From the NCBI GenBank assembly GCA_002633005.1, contig NMRA01000453.1:213695-277694 (forward strand): a stretch of DNA of 64,000 bases, read 5' to 3'. Under the pieces are notes generated by a model that had not been told where the DNA came from, did no database searches, and saw nothing but the letters and a program-made list of their open reading frames with translations. The DNA comes from Phoronis australis. Lineage: Eukaryota; Phoronida; Phoronidae. This document shows positions 33,601 to 44,980 of the stretch, piece after piece; position 1 is the stretch's first letter; each line of letters begins with the position of its first letter. A program made the translations under genes and the position numbers.

Positions 33601-36600
33601 TTACTCTTTCAAGGAGTTATCTCTTGAAAAAGGGCAAAATGAGCACTAAATCTAAAGTTATTTGTTAGAATAGGTCATGTAGTCTCTGTTGTTGAAGATA
33701 TTATACCATGTGAGGAGTCAATGGCTTTTGAATTTTGTATTGAATAGTCACTTATAACAGCCTTTTCTTGTCTGACAAAAGATTTTACATCATTAATAAA
33801 ACATACTTTTGACAAAATTCTATTAAGAAGATTGGACATCAACTGTTCCAAGTTTTATCTCCTGTAATTGTGAGCATCTAATTATTTTCCTGTTGATGAA
33901 CATGACCATGGCTGACAGTTATATTCTTGTTCCTTTTAGGGGGTCTCACAGGTGCTATTGAAATATGTATCACATTCCCGACGGAGTACGTCAAGACACA
34001 GCTGCAGTTAGACGAGCGTTCCGGGGCTACCAAACGGTTCAAGGGTCCCATCGACTGTGTCAAAGTTACTGTACGCGAGAAAGGTGTCCTTGGCTTGTAC
34101 AGGGGTCTTAGTGTGCTAGTTTATGGATCAATACCCAAGTCAGCAGTTAGGTAAGTATTATTTTGCCCAAAATTATACCTCTGATCCTGTCAACCCATTT
34201 ATCCAAAACACATCTTTTGGGATCCTTGAAAATATTCAGTTTTAAAAAACCTTTGAACTGTCTCATCTGAGGGTAAAGGTGCCTGTGCCGTCAAAGAGGG
34301 GATTTTTTCCAGTGAGGGGGAAATTAATCCTTCTGCGGTCGCTATGATGCAGTCTGCCCATTTAGTTTACAGACAGCAGAGACTTAATAACCCTGTTCAC
34401 ACCAAAGAGGTTATAACTTTTAAAACGGACTTGAAGGCTTGTCTGAACACTTTAAAACCGATTTTAAAAGTTGTAACTGTAGTGCAGTTGTAACGTCTGT
34501 GAGGTTAGTTTAGCGAGAGACTGTATCTAGATGTAAATGTGACAGTCACAAACGTTATAACTCAGTAGGTGGCGCTGCTGTCAAATCTTATTGGAAGCTG
34601 TGCACTGACTTGGTGGTGAATTAGAAAGTTGACAACACTGAGGACTATCAACTAAAACCAGCAACTAGAGTTATGTGAAGAGTAACGATTACATAACAGT
34701 TAAACTGTTGGAAGAGTTACAACCAAGTTTGGTTGGTCTGAGCTTACCACAATGTCTACATCAGTAATAAACCAATTTGTAACCTATTGAGGTAGAACAA
34801 ATTGCTTAGATAAGCAAAGGACTATACCATGGCCAAATTTGACTGCCTAGATAGATAGATACAAAGCAATTTTGGGTTTGTTGCCCTAACCTTTACTTAT
34901 TGTTTAAACTCTTGTTCCTGAACTATTGCAAGAATGGGAAATGCAAATTTTACAATTGATGAATTGAGTGCTTTTTTCTCTTCTTCAGAAATCTTTGTAA
35001 ATGTAGAGTTAATTGAATTTTTATTTTGATATGAAACTGCTGTTTGTCAGAAATGTAACTAAGAGCAATTCTTTGATGATCAGAACTATACTTGTCATGC
35101 TGGTCTAGAAAAAGTGTATGGTACTGAACTGAATTTTGTATATTATGTATGAAAAGTATGAAATCTGTTGGAGAGTGAATTTTACAACAGATTGTTAGCG
35201 AGTTTGATAAAATTCTTTTTAACTTTCAGTGTTGATCTAGATGATTTTTGATTCTTAGATTTTGCCATATTACCAAGTGAACAGTGCAATGATGCTGTTT
35301 GTATGAGAATACCAATGAATGGAGATGTGGAAAAAGAATTTTTTTGTTTTATACTATGAGCACATCTTAACAAAAACACAATAATTATCATCTATAGATG
35401 GTAAGTTTAATCACAAATTTGATATTTTTTTAGTTTTTTCAGTTCATTTCGATTTATCTTAGATTTTCAGGTAAGCCCAGTATGCCAAACCACACTAATC
35501 CTTTGAGATAAAGGAGTTATGTAACCGCTTCACTGTCCCGCTGTTTTGTTTTTGCTAGTTTGTAAAGCATGCAGAGTCCATTGATTATTGTTCACTTAAA
35601 GCAGATCCAAAAATGAAACCTACCTATGACATACTGGAAAGACAGTCCACGGACAAGTCTCCGTTATGCCCAACTCGCAAGTGGTTTATCTTGTAATCAC
35701 CAAAAGTATATATAATAGCTAGTTGCCCACCTTAACCCACTTCCCATTAACACCATGTCATTCCACCTGCCAGTTCTGTCAACTGCCTGCATTTTAGAAC
35801 TACTTACAATTACACAACGTGGACATCATCCTATCAACAAATCTACTCCCCCACCCACCCGGGCATTGCCTTCAATAGCCAAAACTAATATTATTTTAAA
35901 AGGATGTTTTGACTCAACAGAGAAGACACACACTTCTTAGGTAGACAGTAGCATCACTGTCCCAATCAGCCCCAAGCAGAGACGGTGGCCATCCCATAGG
36001 CCCTCCATATGTCGAAAGGTTTTCGCCAAATTATGCCTCACACTGATTAAACCATCAACATCACGTTGCTATAAGTACCATTGCGACACGGTCAAATTTG
36101 GCATTCAGTGTATTTCTCAAATTTCAGACAGCGACATTGGCCGTAATTGTCACATTTCGTATCGTGCGCTTTCTCGCATGATCAGTGATCGTGATTATTT
36201 ACTCATCATTTAAAACTGCCACCGGTGTAATGTATGGATCCATGTTGAAGTGTATCGTTATCGATATGTATGGTTTGTATATATCTCGCTTGTTTTCTTG
36301 GCAGTCATAAAATATTTGCCACGTTTGAACACGGTTTCACTATGCAAATGAAATGTATGTAGACCTGCCAAGTCTCATGTATCTCGCGTGACTCTCACGC
36401 ATTTGGCCACTGCCTCACACACTCACGTGAGCCTTAAGGTATCTCGCGCAAAATTAATTTTTTGGTCGTAAATTTTCAAAAACCTAGTTTTCTATGCTTA
36501 TATCATGGTTATATGATCCTTAGCGGTGTTGACAATGAGTCGAGTGACATGCGGAGCAATCTGCCACCTAGTGCTACTGATTAGCCAATCACAATGACAA

Positions 36601-39600
36601 TTTTAGGATATATAAAGTTTGATAGTGAAGATATCGCCTGGAAGCTCAAGCAAAATTTGAGCAAATTTGTCCAATCTCAAGCAAAATTTCAACCAACCGC
36701 CAGCAAAGTTGTTATACGCCCTTGGCAGGTCTGTGTATGTTCTCTGACTTTTGTGTAATCGCCTCAGTGTCACGCTTTGGGTTTGTATTATTAGCCAATC
36801 ACTAAACACCGGTGATGAGACCGTTGTGTTACCAAGTTCAATCCTAGGTTCACAGCTTCAATTTTTTCTGCGAACCTGCTGTCCACTTACCTTCCTCTCG
36901 ACGCCCTGACCTCCGCTATCTCATGTGCCGGAATTGGTGAAACGGTGTTGTTCAGTGTCAAGTTAATAAAACAGACTTTGAGAAAAACAAAAGTCCATGT
37001 CTTAGTTTGTCATGCAGTATATGTTAAAAATGTTCATGTCGTACATATATCTTCATATCTCCCTACTGACTAAGCCTATTTTGTATTCTACACAAAATAT
37101 TGGGCTCTCTCGCACAAAGGTTAAGAATTTTAAGCCATCTAAAACAGGATGTGAACCTATTAATCTTTAGTCAAAGTTTCTCCGTTTCGACCCATCCCCA
37201 CTCCCTTTCATGCGTCATTTGACCCATGGTGTGTGATTTGTAAAATGAAACCTGGGCTGTGGCAGACATCAATCTAAATCGGCATACACGCATAAAAAGT
37301 AAATTAGAGTACTATCAGGCTGGAGTGAACATAGGACACTCAAATAAAAGTACAACTGCTACAGCAGTACCAGGAATGTAAGAGGGCCAAGATTATTGTA
37401 ACGAACTGCTTTTATATTAAAGCATAATTAGCGTCAAAGAAGCTAACGCCCTTGTAACCGGCTACTTGAACAAGCACTTGCGGTTAGAACAACGTAAGCT
37501 CTACCTGAGTTAAATTGTGATCTGGTGTACTGCTATGTTTCGGAATAAAAAACTCCATATTTTTATTGATAGAATATACCCCAGTTGCATAAAGCAACAG
37601 TTCTATAATTGTCGGATACCTAATGTCCAGCTAAGACTGTGAGGACCTTACTTAAATGTATCTCGTTGGTGGGAACCCTTTTTCAGCGGTCTGTTTGAGT
37701 GACAGGTGAAAAATAAGTATGTCGCATGCGCTGCCCCAGAAGCAAACCAGGGTTACATAAACTGCTGTCGCATCGTCTGTGTTTGGTTTGCGAACACTTT
37801 AGCGTGAAGGCATTGAGCATCCATGCCATTGGGATATTACGAATAATCGGTCAAGGCTGTTGCACAACAAATATATATATTTCCTATCTCAAAGTTTGGT
37901 AAATCGATTGTGTTCAGAGCCAGTAACATCGCTGTTTATGTTTTGAGGTCGTGTGAATTTCTTGTCAACAATAACGATCACAAATCTACCGCGTGGCTGT
38001 TCAAACGGTCTGAAACCGCAAATCGAAACATTGTCGGCAGCCGACTGCATATTCTAAGATTTTGGACGTCTTTCTCATATTTCTTGAATTTCGGACGGCC
38101 AATATTGCATATTTCTAAAATTTCGGACAGGTTCAAAATAATTATTTTTCGCTGTCCTAAATTTGGGAATTTTTGCCGTACTGTTTATTCTGAATTTGTT
38201 TGTTAACTCTTGCAGATTTGGTGCATTTGAGGAACTTAAGAAAAGAAATTTAGACGAGAATGGCAAGTTGTCACCTGGCCGAAGGTTACTTTGTGGCTTA
38301 GGTAAAGTGAAGGAGTTATGAATGATAAAGCATGTATTTGGCATAAAATCCGATCAATTACCAAATTGTAATGAATGAATGTTCTATTGTTGGACACCAC
38401 CTGATCAGTGATGTTAAAATCTTTTTTGTTATTTCTCTCACTACTTACCGTGTTTGGGTTAAACCTTGTCACACACAGTTTAGTAAAATGCAGTACATTC
38501 AGTTTGGTTGTGTGAAAAAAAATGTGCATAAAACCTGTCTGTAAAATGAGCATTTTTACCTTTTGCAGACGATGAGTATAAAATCTATGTAACAGGTGTG
38601 CTTATGTGTTATTAAATTGTTAAGTGACCGCATAATGTTAGAAAGAGCTTTGTTTAATGTGGTATACAACAGAACATTTCTTTTTTGTATTTGTTGATTT
38701 TGTAATATTTTGAAAAAGTTAATATCATTCTAAAGTAACACATTGCGTTATTTACAGTGGTTCAATGAGGAATTCTTATTTTTGCCAGGTGCTGGTGTCT
38801 CTGAAGCCATCCTTGCCGTAACCCCTATGGAGACTGTAAAAGTGAAGTTCATTCATGATCAAAATTCAGCCAATCCAAGGTTCAAAGGATTTTTTCACGG
38901 TGTGCGAGAAATCGTGAAAGAACAAGGTGAGTCTTCAAAGCCTTATAAGTGCTAATAGTATTCTGAGGAACAGTCACTGTCTGTCTGAGATTTTAGAGAA
39001 ATAATTCGTAGTGCACATTCCTCATGGTACCTTCAAATTTCCAAGAAACAAAAACTAGCGAAGGTAAGGGTCACACCTGTGAAGTCAATAACTCACATAT
39101 TAGGTGGTGTCAAGGGAACTTCCTAAAGATAGCATTCTGGACTTTCTATTCAAAGCCCATAGGGGGTAATTAAAATTATATTCTCAGTGAGGACCATAAG
39201 CCCTTTGTTAATCTGTGTTTACTCACACAGGTCAACTAAGACAGTTGCATGAGCAAGCGGTTCACAACGAACTGCTTTCACTGAACTTGCATGTCAGTTT
39301 CTAAACCCAAAATCGACATTTCAGTGACACACTCAGTCAAGTACCCAGACTGTGTGCATTTCCATGCCTTGTCTACTACTCTTCAACAATTATTTATCCA
39401 AACTTTAAATCTAGCAAACAAGATGGTGTTCATTGATTTTCTTGACTTTATTTGTGTCCAACTGTGTGTATAACTATTCAACTTCCGAGTCAGTGTCTCA
39501 TGAGGAGGGTCATATTCTGAGTACATATACTTTGGAGAGATTTCAACTTACCCGACAGGGTAATAATTTTCACTTCTCAAAAATTAAAAGAGGGCGGAAC

Positions 39601-42600
39601 ATAGGGGACACACGCAAACAACTGGAAACTCTTTTCATTGGGAGTTTTGAGTTGACTTCTTTAAGGTTTTTTTTTGAAATTTAGAGCTGAATTTAAATTT
39701 CACCACTTAAAGCACAATTACTATGGATGGGGTTACATGTCCACAAGTCATCTGTGATGTAACCAGATTTTCACGAGTCAACAACTGTCCCACAATGCAT
39801 TTGAGAAATGACAGTAGTGCTGCAAATGAAATTCCTCCAGTTGAATTTGGGAATTACTGTAACCAGTGAGAGCAACCGATTGTCATGACTGAATTAATGA
39901 AGGATGGGCAGTTAATTCAAGCAATTGCTTTTGCTATGTTAATATGAGATAATGGTGTACCCCTATGGAAAAACCCAATGAGGGTAATAAGTATCCGCAC
40001 GCAAATTTCAATTGCTAATTAACGGAAGACTAAATGAAGTTTTTCAAAGGTTCAGCATGAAATGCATTAAGGAGGGAGTCATGATCGATAACAAATCAAA
40101 TTTAAAGACAAAATATTGATATTTATCTGTATTGTAATATTACACTTCAGTTTGGGACAAAGTGGGGAAAGTCCCTTTTTAAATGGGAAGCAATTGTATA
40201 TTGATTCTGTGTGTGTGTGTGTGTGTGTGTGCGTGTGTGTGTGTGTGTGTGTGCGTGCGTGGGTGCGTGCGTGCGTGCGTGCATACATTTGTGCGCTGTC
40301 ATCGATTTTGATGACTTCGTAAAATCTCATCAGTATTGTACAACAGTGATCTTTCATTTTTGTGACTTGACTATTTCTGATTGCAGTGCCAGATCCTTTG
40401 TTTCTTTAAAATGGTGAAGATTGGGGATGCTTGTCAATTATGAAAATGCAGGAAAGGAAATTGCACTTGAATACTGTATAAAAATGTCCTGAAAATTATT
40501 GACATTTTACTGTAGTATGAGCTATGTATGAGGTTACACCTGTTCATGTCAAGAAATGAGTTTATCCCAAGTAAGCAATATCAAAGTGGATAGCAAACTG
40601 CAATAAAGTGAACTTAACACTCACGACAACCTGATTGTATTTGTTTTTTGCTTTAGAATTTGTTCATTGTCATTGTGGTTTGTTTGCGTGTGTTTAGGAA
40701 TACGTGGCACCTACCAAGGTCTCACAGCGACCATGATGAAACAGGGTACTAACCAGATGATGCGTTTCTACGTGGTTGAGACCCTGAAGGAGCAGTACAG
40801 GGGTGGAGACCCTGACAAGTACATACCCAAGCCTGTAGTAGGCGTGTTCGGTGGAATAGCCGGCGCAGTGTCTGTGTTTGGCAACACGCCATTAGATGTA
40901 GTCAAAACTAGAATGCAGGTTGGTCATATTGTTAATGTGTTTTTTTTAGTCAAGGAATTGTGTCTTTTCTGGGCACAGATGAACTTAGTATGTTTTCATT
41001 TGATGGCAGTGATATTCATAAGTTCAAACTGCAAAATGCAGTTTACAGTAGTGTGAATTATCAATTTTTAACAATGCAGTGCATTGTTTCAATGACAAGC
41101 AAGTTAAATATCAGTGGCTAACAGACATTATCAGTGATTGGCAAACTATTCAACCACTAGTTACATTAGGCAAAACATTTTAAGTCTGCACTGCTCTCCA
41201 TCTGTTGGCCACATCACATGACTTTAGTGAATATAGTTACGTAAGTCTGAAAAAAGATTGACATATTCAACTAGTTACATATCAGCCACTTTGTGTCAGA
41301 GATGATGTTTGGTCTCTAATGTTCTGAAGAAATTGGTAGTTTCTCATGCATGAGGTGAAAGTTCAAATCATGAAAAAGACACCCATGTCAATACCAAAAC
41401 ACTTGAAAGATACATCAATTTTAAGATGTGACTCAAAAAGTGACCACAAAAATTGTCAAAAATCATATGCATTTTGATACTGAAATAATGAAAATCCTAG
41501 TAGACTAATTTCATCACCCCCTATGCACTCAGTCATACCACACCTTGTCTTTTGTCATACTCTGAAAACAATTGGTCACTGGTGAATGAGATTTAAGTTT
41601 AATAAATACTAAAATTCAGTTTATCTCTATCGTAGCTTTCTTGGCAACTGTCCCCCTTTGAAGGGTTAGATCATGTGTTCCTCCTCACCATCAAAATGTC
41701 TTGAGTTTTCACGCATGGCCGAATATTGATATTAGATAATTGTGATTTTCCACACCGTATAACCCTAGTGTTTTTCTGCTTTACAAAACAAAAAAAAAAT
41801 ACCACGGGGCATGTTTAGGTGTTACAGCACCCGTATTTTCCCATTTGAACAGAAAAACGCTGTTGGAGTGTTTTTTGGTGTTCATTCTTAATGAAGTTCA
41901 TAACGTGCTGCTTAATCAAGTTTGTGTAGGAGTTTGAAAAACATTAGCTCCCCGTATACCTTAGTCATTTTCGATGTACGTGTGCATATCAGTGCTCTGC
42001 ATTCCCCTTGTCCTTACACTGCTTGTTTTATAATTTCCTGAATACGTCTTTGTGATTGTTGTTTGCAGGGCTTAGAAGCACACAAGTACAAAAATACTCT
42101 AGACTGTGCAATAAAGATATTTAAGAATGAAGGTCCTAGAGCGTAAGTACTGAATCAACTAAGCGTATTCAAGACTTCATAGTTTTAATATAATGAATGG
42201 TCCATCGGCAATGTAACTATTACCTTGGGACATCCCATTTCATGCAATGCCATGTGGGAGTGAATAATTTTATGTGCATACATGCATACGTGCATACATA
42301 CATAAACAAAAAAGTGCATTGGTCTGCTGTAACAATTATTAGCCTTTATACATGCCATGTACCAACATAGTGCGTACACTGAGTATTACATATATGTGTT
42401 GTACTTTAAGTTCATTACGGCGTTTTCCCTGAAAATAAAATACATGACTATGCCGTGTAAGAAAACTAATAATTCTTACTTAATATATACTACAGTAGTC
42501 GATCTGTTTCTATTTTCAGATTCTACAAAGGAACGCTTCCACGACTAAGCCGGGTCTGTTTAGATGTAGCCATTACATTCATGATCTATGATAGTTTCAT

Positions 42601-42634
42601 GGAAATATTCAACAAAGTTTGGGTAACAGACTAA
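21612..42634 (+). CDS. SLC25A1: Mitochondrial citrate carrier SLC25A1, seven exons, complete
   Basis: Inner-membrane tricarboxylate carrier exchanging mitochondrial citrate for cytosolic malate, feeding cytosolic acetyl-CoA production. Exons: 21612-21738, 33940-34150, 38216-38301, 38789-38926, 40698-40918, 42069-42142, 42520-42634. All introns are GT-AG and in phase, giving 323 aa (human 311). The three carrier signatures PX[DE]XX[KR] are present: PTEYVK (56-61), PMETVK (154-159) and PLDVVK (252-257). Citrate-carrier landmarks include [70 protein letters not shown] and [18 protein letters not shown]. The first 38 or so residues (serine/alanine-rich) vary in the family. The start is the only ATG that precedes the donor in frame with a full N-terminus (AGCAATGG context). 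Intron 1 is unusually long at 12.2 kb. It is head-to-head with TEKT1. Confidence 0.95.
22794..22805. repeat. Poly-C tract
   Basis: Run of about twelve C residues. Mononucleotide tract without further features. Confidence 0.9.
22915..23008. repeat. Dispersed repeat R2, copy 1
   Basis: Shares TTTTCGCCAAATTATGCCTC, then TGATTAAA or GGATTAAA, and TATAAGTAC in the same order and spacing with 36001-36090, about 13 kb away in the same gene. It is a diverged interspersed repeat of unknown class. Confidence 0.75.
24567..26190. repeat. Tandem/segmental repeat cluster R3
   Basis: Unit features are GCTAACRTMGACATG..ATGTTTTGGAGAG, TTCGGTCCTTGATCGAAGTT (an internal 10-bp-arm palindrome) and AACAGGTGGATTTAACAGC. 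Copies lie at 24567-24773 (diverged), about 24795-24930 (partial), 25501-25642 and 25787-25999. The last two match at 139 of 142 bases by my count. Downstream flanks at about 25120 and 26144 (GATGCAACAG.GCTACCT) are also related, so the larger unit is about 1-1.2 kb. Confidence 0.82.
25336..25435. repeat. Hairpin (foldback) element, family A, second copy
   Basis: The left arm (TCACTTACAGAGGTCTTG...AAGAACCAGTTTT) pairs with the right arm (AAACTGGTTCTCAAAATCAA...CCCTTGTAAGTGA), about 40 bases each with a few mismatches and a loop of about 21. The inner arm is shared with 6781-6864. It lies inside the R3 cluster. Confidence 0.78.
28851..29113. repeat. Minisatellite, nine 29/30-bp units
   Basis: Nine head-to-tail units starting GCTGCTAGCATGTGTAAA, seven of 29 and two of 30 bases, totalling exactly 263. 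The 30-base units are the fourth and seventh, both carrying AACACACGCAT where the others have a GGCACGCAT-type end. Each junction GCATGCT-GCT-AGCATG can fold as a small hairpin. Because 29 is not a multiple of three, the open frame crossing it is an artefact. Confidence 0.95.
34410..34477. repeat. Hairpin with ~20-base arms
   Basis: GTTATAACTTTTAAAACGGA (34410-34429) is matched by the inverse of ACCGATTTTAAAAGTTGTAA starting at 34457, with two or three mismatches. Short MITE-like foldback. Confidence 0.7.
36001..36090. repeat. Dispersed repeat R2, copy 2
   Basis: Matches 22915-23008 in the same orientation: TTTTCGCCAAATTATGCCTC followed by TGATTAAA and TATAAGTACC. It is moderately diverged. 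Confidence 0.75.
36361..36732. mobile_element. 372-bp non-autonomous TIR element (MITE)
   Basis: Bounded by exact 12-base terminal inverted repeats, AGACCTGCCAAG at 36361-36372 and CTTGGCAGGTCT at 36721-36732. Flanks TGTATGT on the left and GTGTATGT on the right could be a target duplication. The interior carries TCTCGCGTGACTCTCACGC-type sequence and no coding potential. The family is not assigned. Confidence 0.72.
38082..38160. repeat. Diverged dispersed repeat R4, copy 1
   Basis: GAATTTCGGACGGCCAATAT followed by TGCATATTTCTAAAATTTCG resembles 58695-58740 (GAATTTGGGACAGCCAATGT, TGCATATCCTAAACTTTC). Internally it is itself a degenerate repeat of a TCTAAAATTTCGGAC-like motif. Confidence 0.6.
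38302..42068 (+). other. SLC25A1 introns 3-5
   Basis: Introns 38302-38788, 38927-40697 and 40919-42068 around exons 4 and 5. Contents are a (GT)n/(GCGT)n microsatellite at 40208-40281 and a loose foldback near 41789-41885 (GTGTTTTTCTG against CAGAAAAACGC). No extra exons are supported. Confidence 0.75.
40208..40281. repeat. (GT)n/(GCGT)n microsatellite
   Basis: About 74 bases of GT repeats grading into GCGT, the same composite structure as 11231-11280. Open frames on both strands translating to poly(Cys-Val) or poly(His-Thr) are artefacts of it. Confidence 0.97.
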
Positions 42635-44980
42635 ATGTTGTCTACCTCTAATTGGTCTAGAAGCACCTGATACTTAGACCTGATTGAAACTCTTTTGTAG
42701 TGAAGCTGCAGATGGCTGGCTGCAGGTGTTTCGCATGTTAATGCTTGGTGTTTAGGGCTAACTGCCAGATTACAAAACTGATAGTGTCTTATTTTTAATT
42801 ATGAGTGGATGTGAGGTTAGAATGACATTTTCAAGTTGCTTGTTACATTTTAGTTGGAGTCAAGTTTGTGAGTTGCTCATATCACGTTAATTTTGTCGTT
42901 GAAGTACCACACAACTTTGTGAATGGTTTAAGGTGACAAGTTGATTTTTGTAGCTATTTTATCTAATGATTTGGAAATAATTTTGATTATGTTGATTTTG
43001 GTAGGAACTGTGAGTTCCCTTTTTGTCTTCCAATGATTTTAAGACATGTATTTTGTAATTACTCTCCCCTGTTACAAGGGGAAGAACTCTCGTGTGTTAT
43101 TTTCCTCTTGTTGTGTGAGTTTCTTGTGATTACATCGGCAGTAGCGCTTTGCAAGTAGGCTCAAGACTTAACTGGTATAGACTGACCCAATGTCTGCCAT
43201 TGAAATGATCGGGTGGCGAAGCAGGAATGTTTGATTATGCAAGTTAACTCTCTATTTCCTGTCCATAAGCCAAGAGTTGTCATAATGAATGTGACTGTGC
43301 AAGTGTCTTGTGTCGCAGTATGTGTCCCAGGTGTTCAGTCTAAAATGAGAAATTTAGCAGGTAACTCACATCCTTTGGTGTCTGTTTCAGTAAGAAGTCC
43401 TTAATTTTGTCACCCAGAAAATACCTTTCGTGAAAATAATTCTCTTTCTAAAAAGAAATATCGTGAAAATAACCTTTACCAGTGAGTGGTCAAAAGTTGA
43501 GATTTTACTTTTTATGCACCCACATATTTGCATGTGGGGGCATTATGCTGTCATTCCTGTCCATCCGTCTGTCCGGCATCCGTCCATCTTTCGGCATCCG
43601 CTGCTCTATCTTCAAAACCTTTATATGTATGTTTGTGAAGTTTTGCACATTTGTTTCTTTCATGGATGGGACGTCATGAGCAACGGTAATAGAGATGTAT
43701 CCGAGTACCGGTGTCCCTCTAGTGGAAATTTGTTTGTTACATTTACCTAATCTTCAAAGGTTCTCAACGGACTTTCATAAAATGTGGCAAATAGACATCT
43801 ATTATTGAGATGAGGATATCCTACTGTTTTTGTGAATGGATTTGAGATATTTTGCGGCACCTAGTGGCCACTTTACTGTTTTTGAGTCTGTTTTTGGCGT
43901 CTGCCCCTCTATCAGCCAAACCACTGTAAGGATGGTTGTGAAAATTGGCATATATGATCCCACTTTGAAGAGAACGGCTGATGATGATTTTCCAATGACT
44001 TCTGCTACTGTGGCGTCTCCTTGTGGCACTTTTGTTTTTGTGCCCATGACTGTTTCCTAAACCCTCTGCAGGATCTTTATTACATTTAGCAAGTGTAGAA
44101 GTTGAAAACGGATGACATGACTTTTGGACGGAGCCGACAAATGCTGTGTCCCCTGCTGGCAATTTTGTTTTTCTCCGTTTCTCTGAAGTCCTTGGCAGAT
44201 TTTCATGAAATTCGGTAAATAGCTTTCTTGTAAAGAAACAGTGACATGGTCACGTTTTTGGATGGATGTGAGATATTTTGCACCATCTAGTAGCCATTTT
44301 TAGTGTTTAGTATTTGCACACAAGATGCAACTTTGGAAATCATTTGCCATGACTTTAAACTAAAAACTTAAGGTAACTGTGAAGTAACTTAAATATGTGC
44401 TAACTGGTCAGTATTTTGTGATGTGAAACTGGTGCCTCGGGGTCTGACAACGGATCCTTAAAACAAGATTCACTTGTAGAAATGTCAAAAGATATGTTTT
44501 TGGTAATGAGATAATCTTATTATAAAAGGAATATGTAATTAGTCACATACTTTACTATATAAATAAGTGTATCAGTAGGCCTGAATCAAGATTGGCAGTT
44601 GTGGGGTGAATAATTTATATTGAGTTCACCAGAGGGCAGTGCCTGCCAAGAGAGGAACAGACATGGGTTTCATAATGTTTAAGAGGTGAATTCAGCTGCT
44701 ACAGATTCCTTTGTGGTGCCTCTGTGTTTATGTCAACTGGTTGACAAAAGTAGGTCTTTTGAGGTTTAATATGTTGCATCTTTGAATGGGTGATGCAGAC
44801 ATTTTGATCTTTGATTCAAGACATTGCATAATGTGCAACCATTAATCTCTGGTATTGTAATTAATGCTGTTTTATTGGGAATTGAAATTATTTTGGGTTA
44901 TTGCTATTTATAATTAATTGTACATAATGTCTAGTGACTGTCGTGTCCTGTGCCATTGGTGTCAAATAGTTTCAATATAC
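42635..44980 (+). other. Probable SLC25A1 3' UTR and downstream sequence
   Basis: Non-coding sequence after the SLC25A1 stop. No clear AATAAA is close by; an AATATA variant lies near 44974. The dispersed repeat at 43510-44310 sits inside, so the message either ends earlier or includes it. Confidence 0.4.
43510..44310. repeat. Marine-invertebrate-type dispersed repeat (GTGGGGGCATTATG)
   Basis: Begins CACCCACATATTTGCATGTG, then GGGGGCATTATG and CCATCCGTCTGTCCGGCATC. This head type occurs in many marine invertebrate genomes (from memory). Internally it repeats: GGATTTGAGATATTTTGCGG with CACCTAGTGGCC near 43840-43871, and GGATGTGAGATATTTTGCAC with CATCTAGTAGCC near 44263-44295, about 420 bases apart. 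Three diverged GTGTCCCTCTAGTGGAAATT-like blocks also occur. It is non-coding. Confidence 0.65.

Larger units (their letters stand above)
21739..33939 (+). other. SLC25A1 intron 1 (12.2 kb)
   Basis: GTAAGT to TTTTAG. Repeat-rich, with no conserved exon on either strand. It contains a C tract (22794-22805), dispersed repeat R2 (22915-23008), the R3 repeat cluster (24567-26190) with an N at 25643, a hairpin (25336-25435), a minisatellite (28851-29113), and a region with recurring TTACCG motifs in inverted arrangement (about 32105-32165 and 32690-32730). Open frames such as 23384-23611, 28739-28996 and 31104-31439 lack domains and are treated as chance. Confidence 0.85.
34151..38215 (+). other. 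SLC25A1 intron 2
   Basis: No exons recognised. Contains a hairpin at 34410-34477, dispersed repeat R2 copy 2 (36001-36090), a TIR-bounded element (36361-36732) and a share of a diverged repeat (38082-38160) ending just before exon 3. Confidence 0.8.

Noticed and set aside
40079-40417. Cys-Val and Thr-His rich open frames
   Set aside because: They are translations of the (GT)n/(GCGT)n microsatellite.
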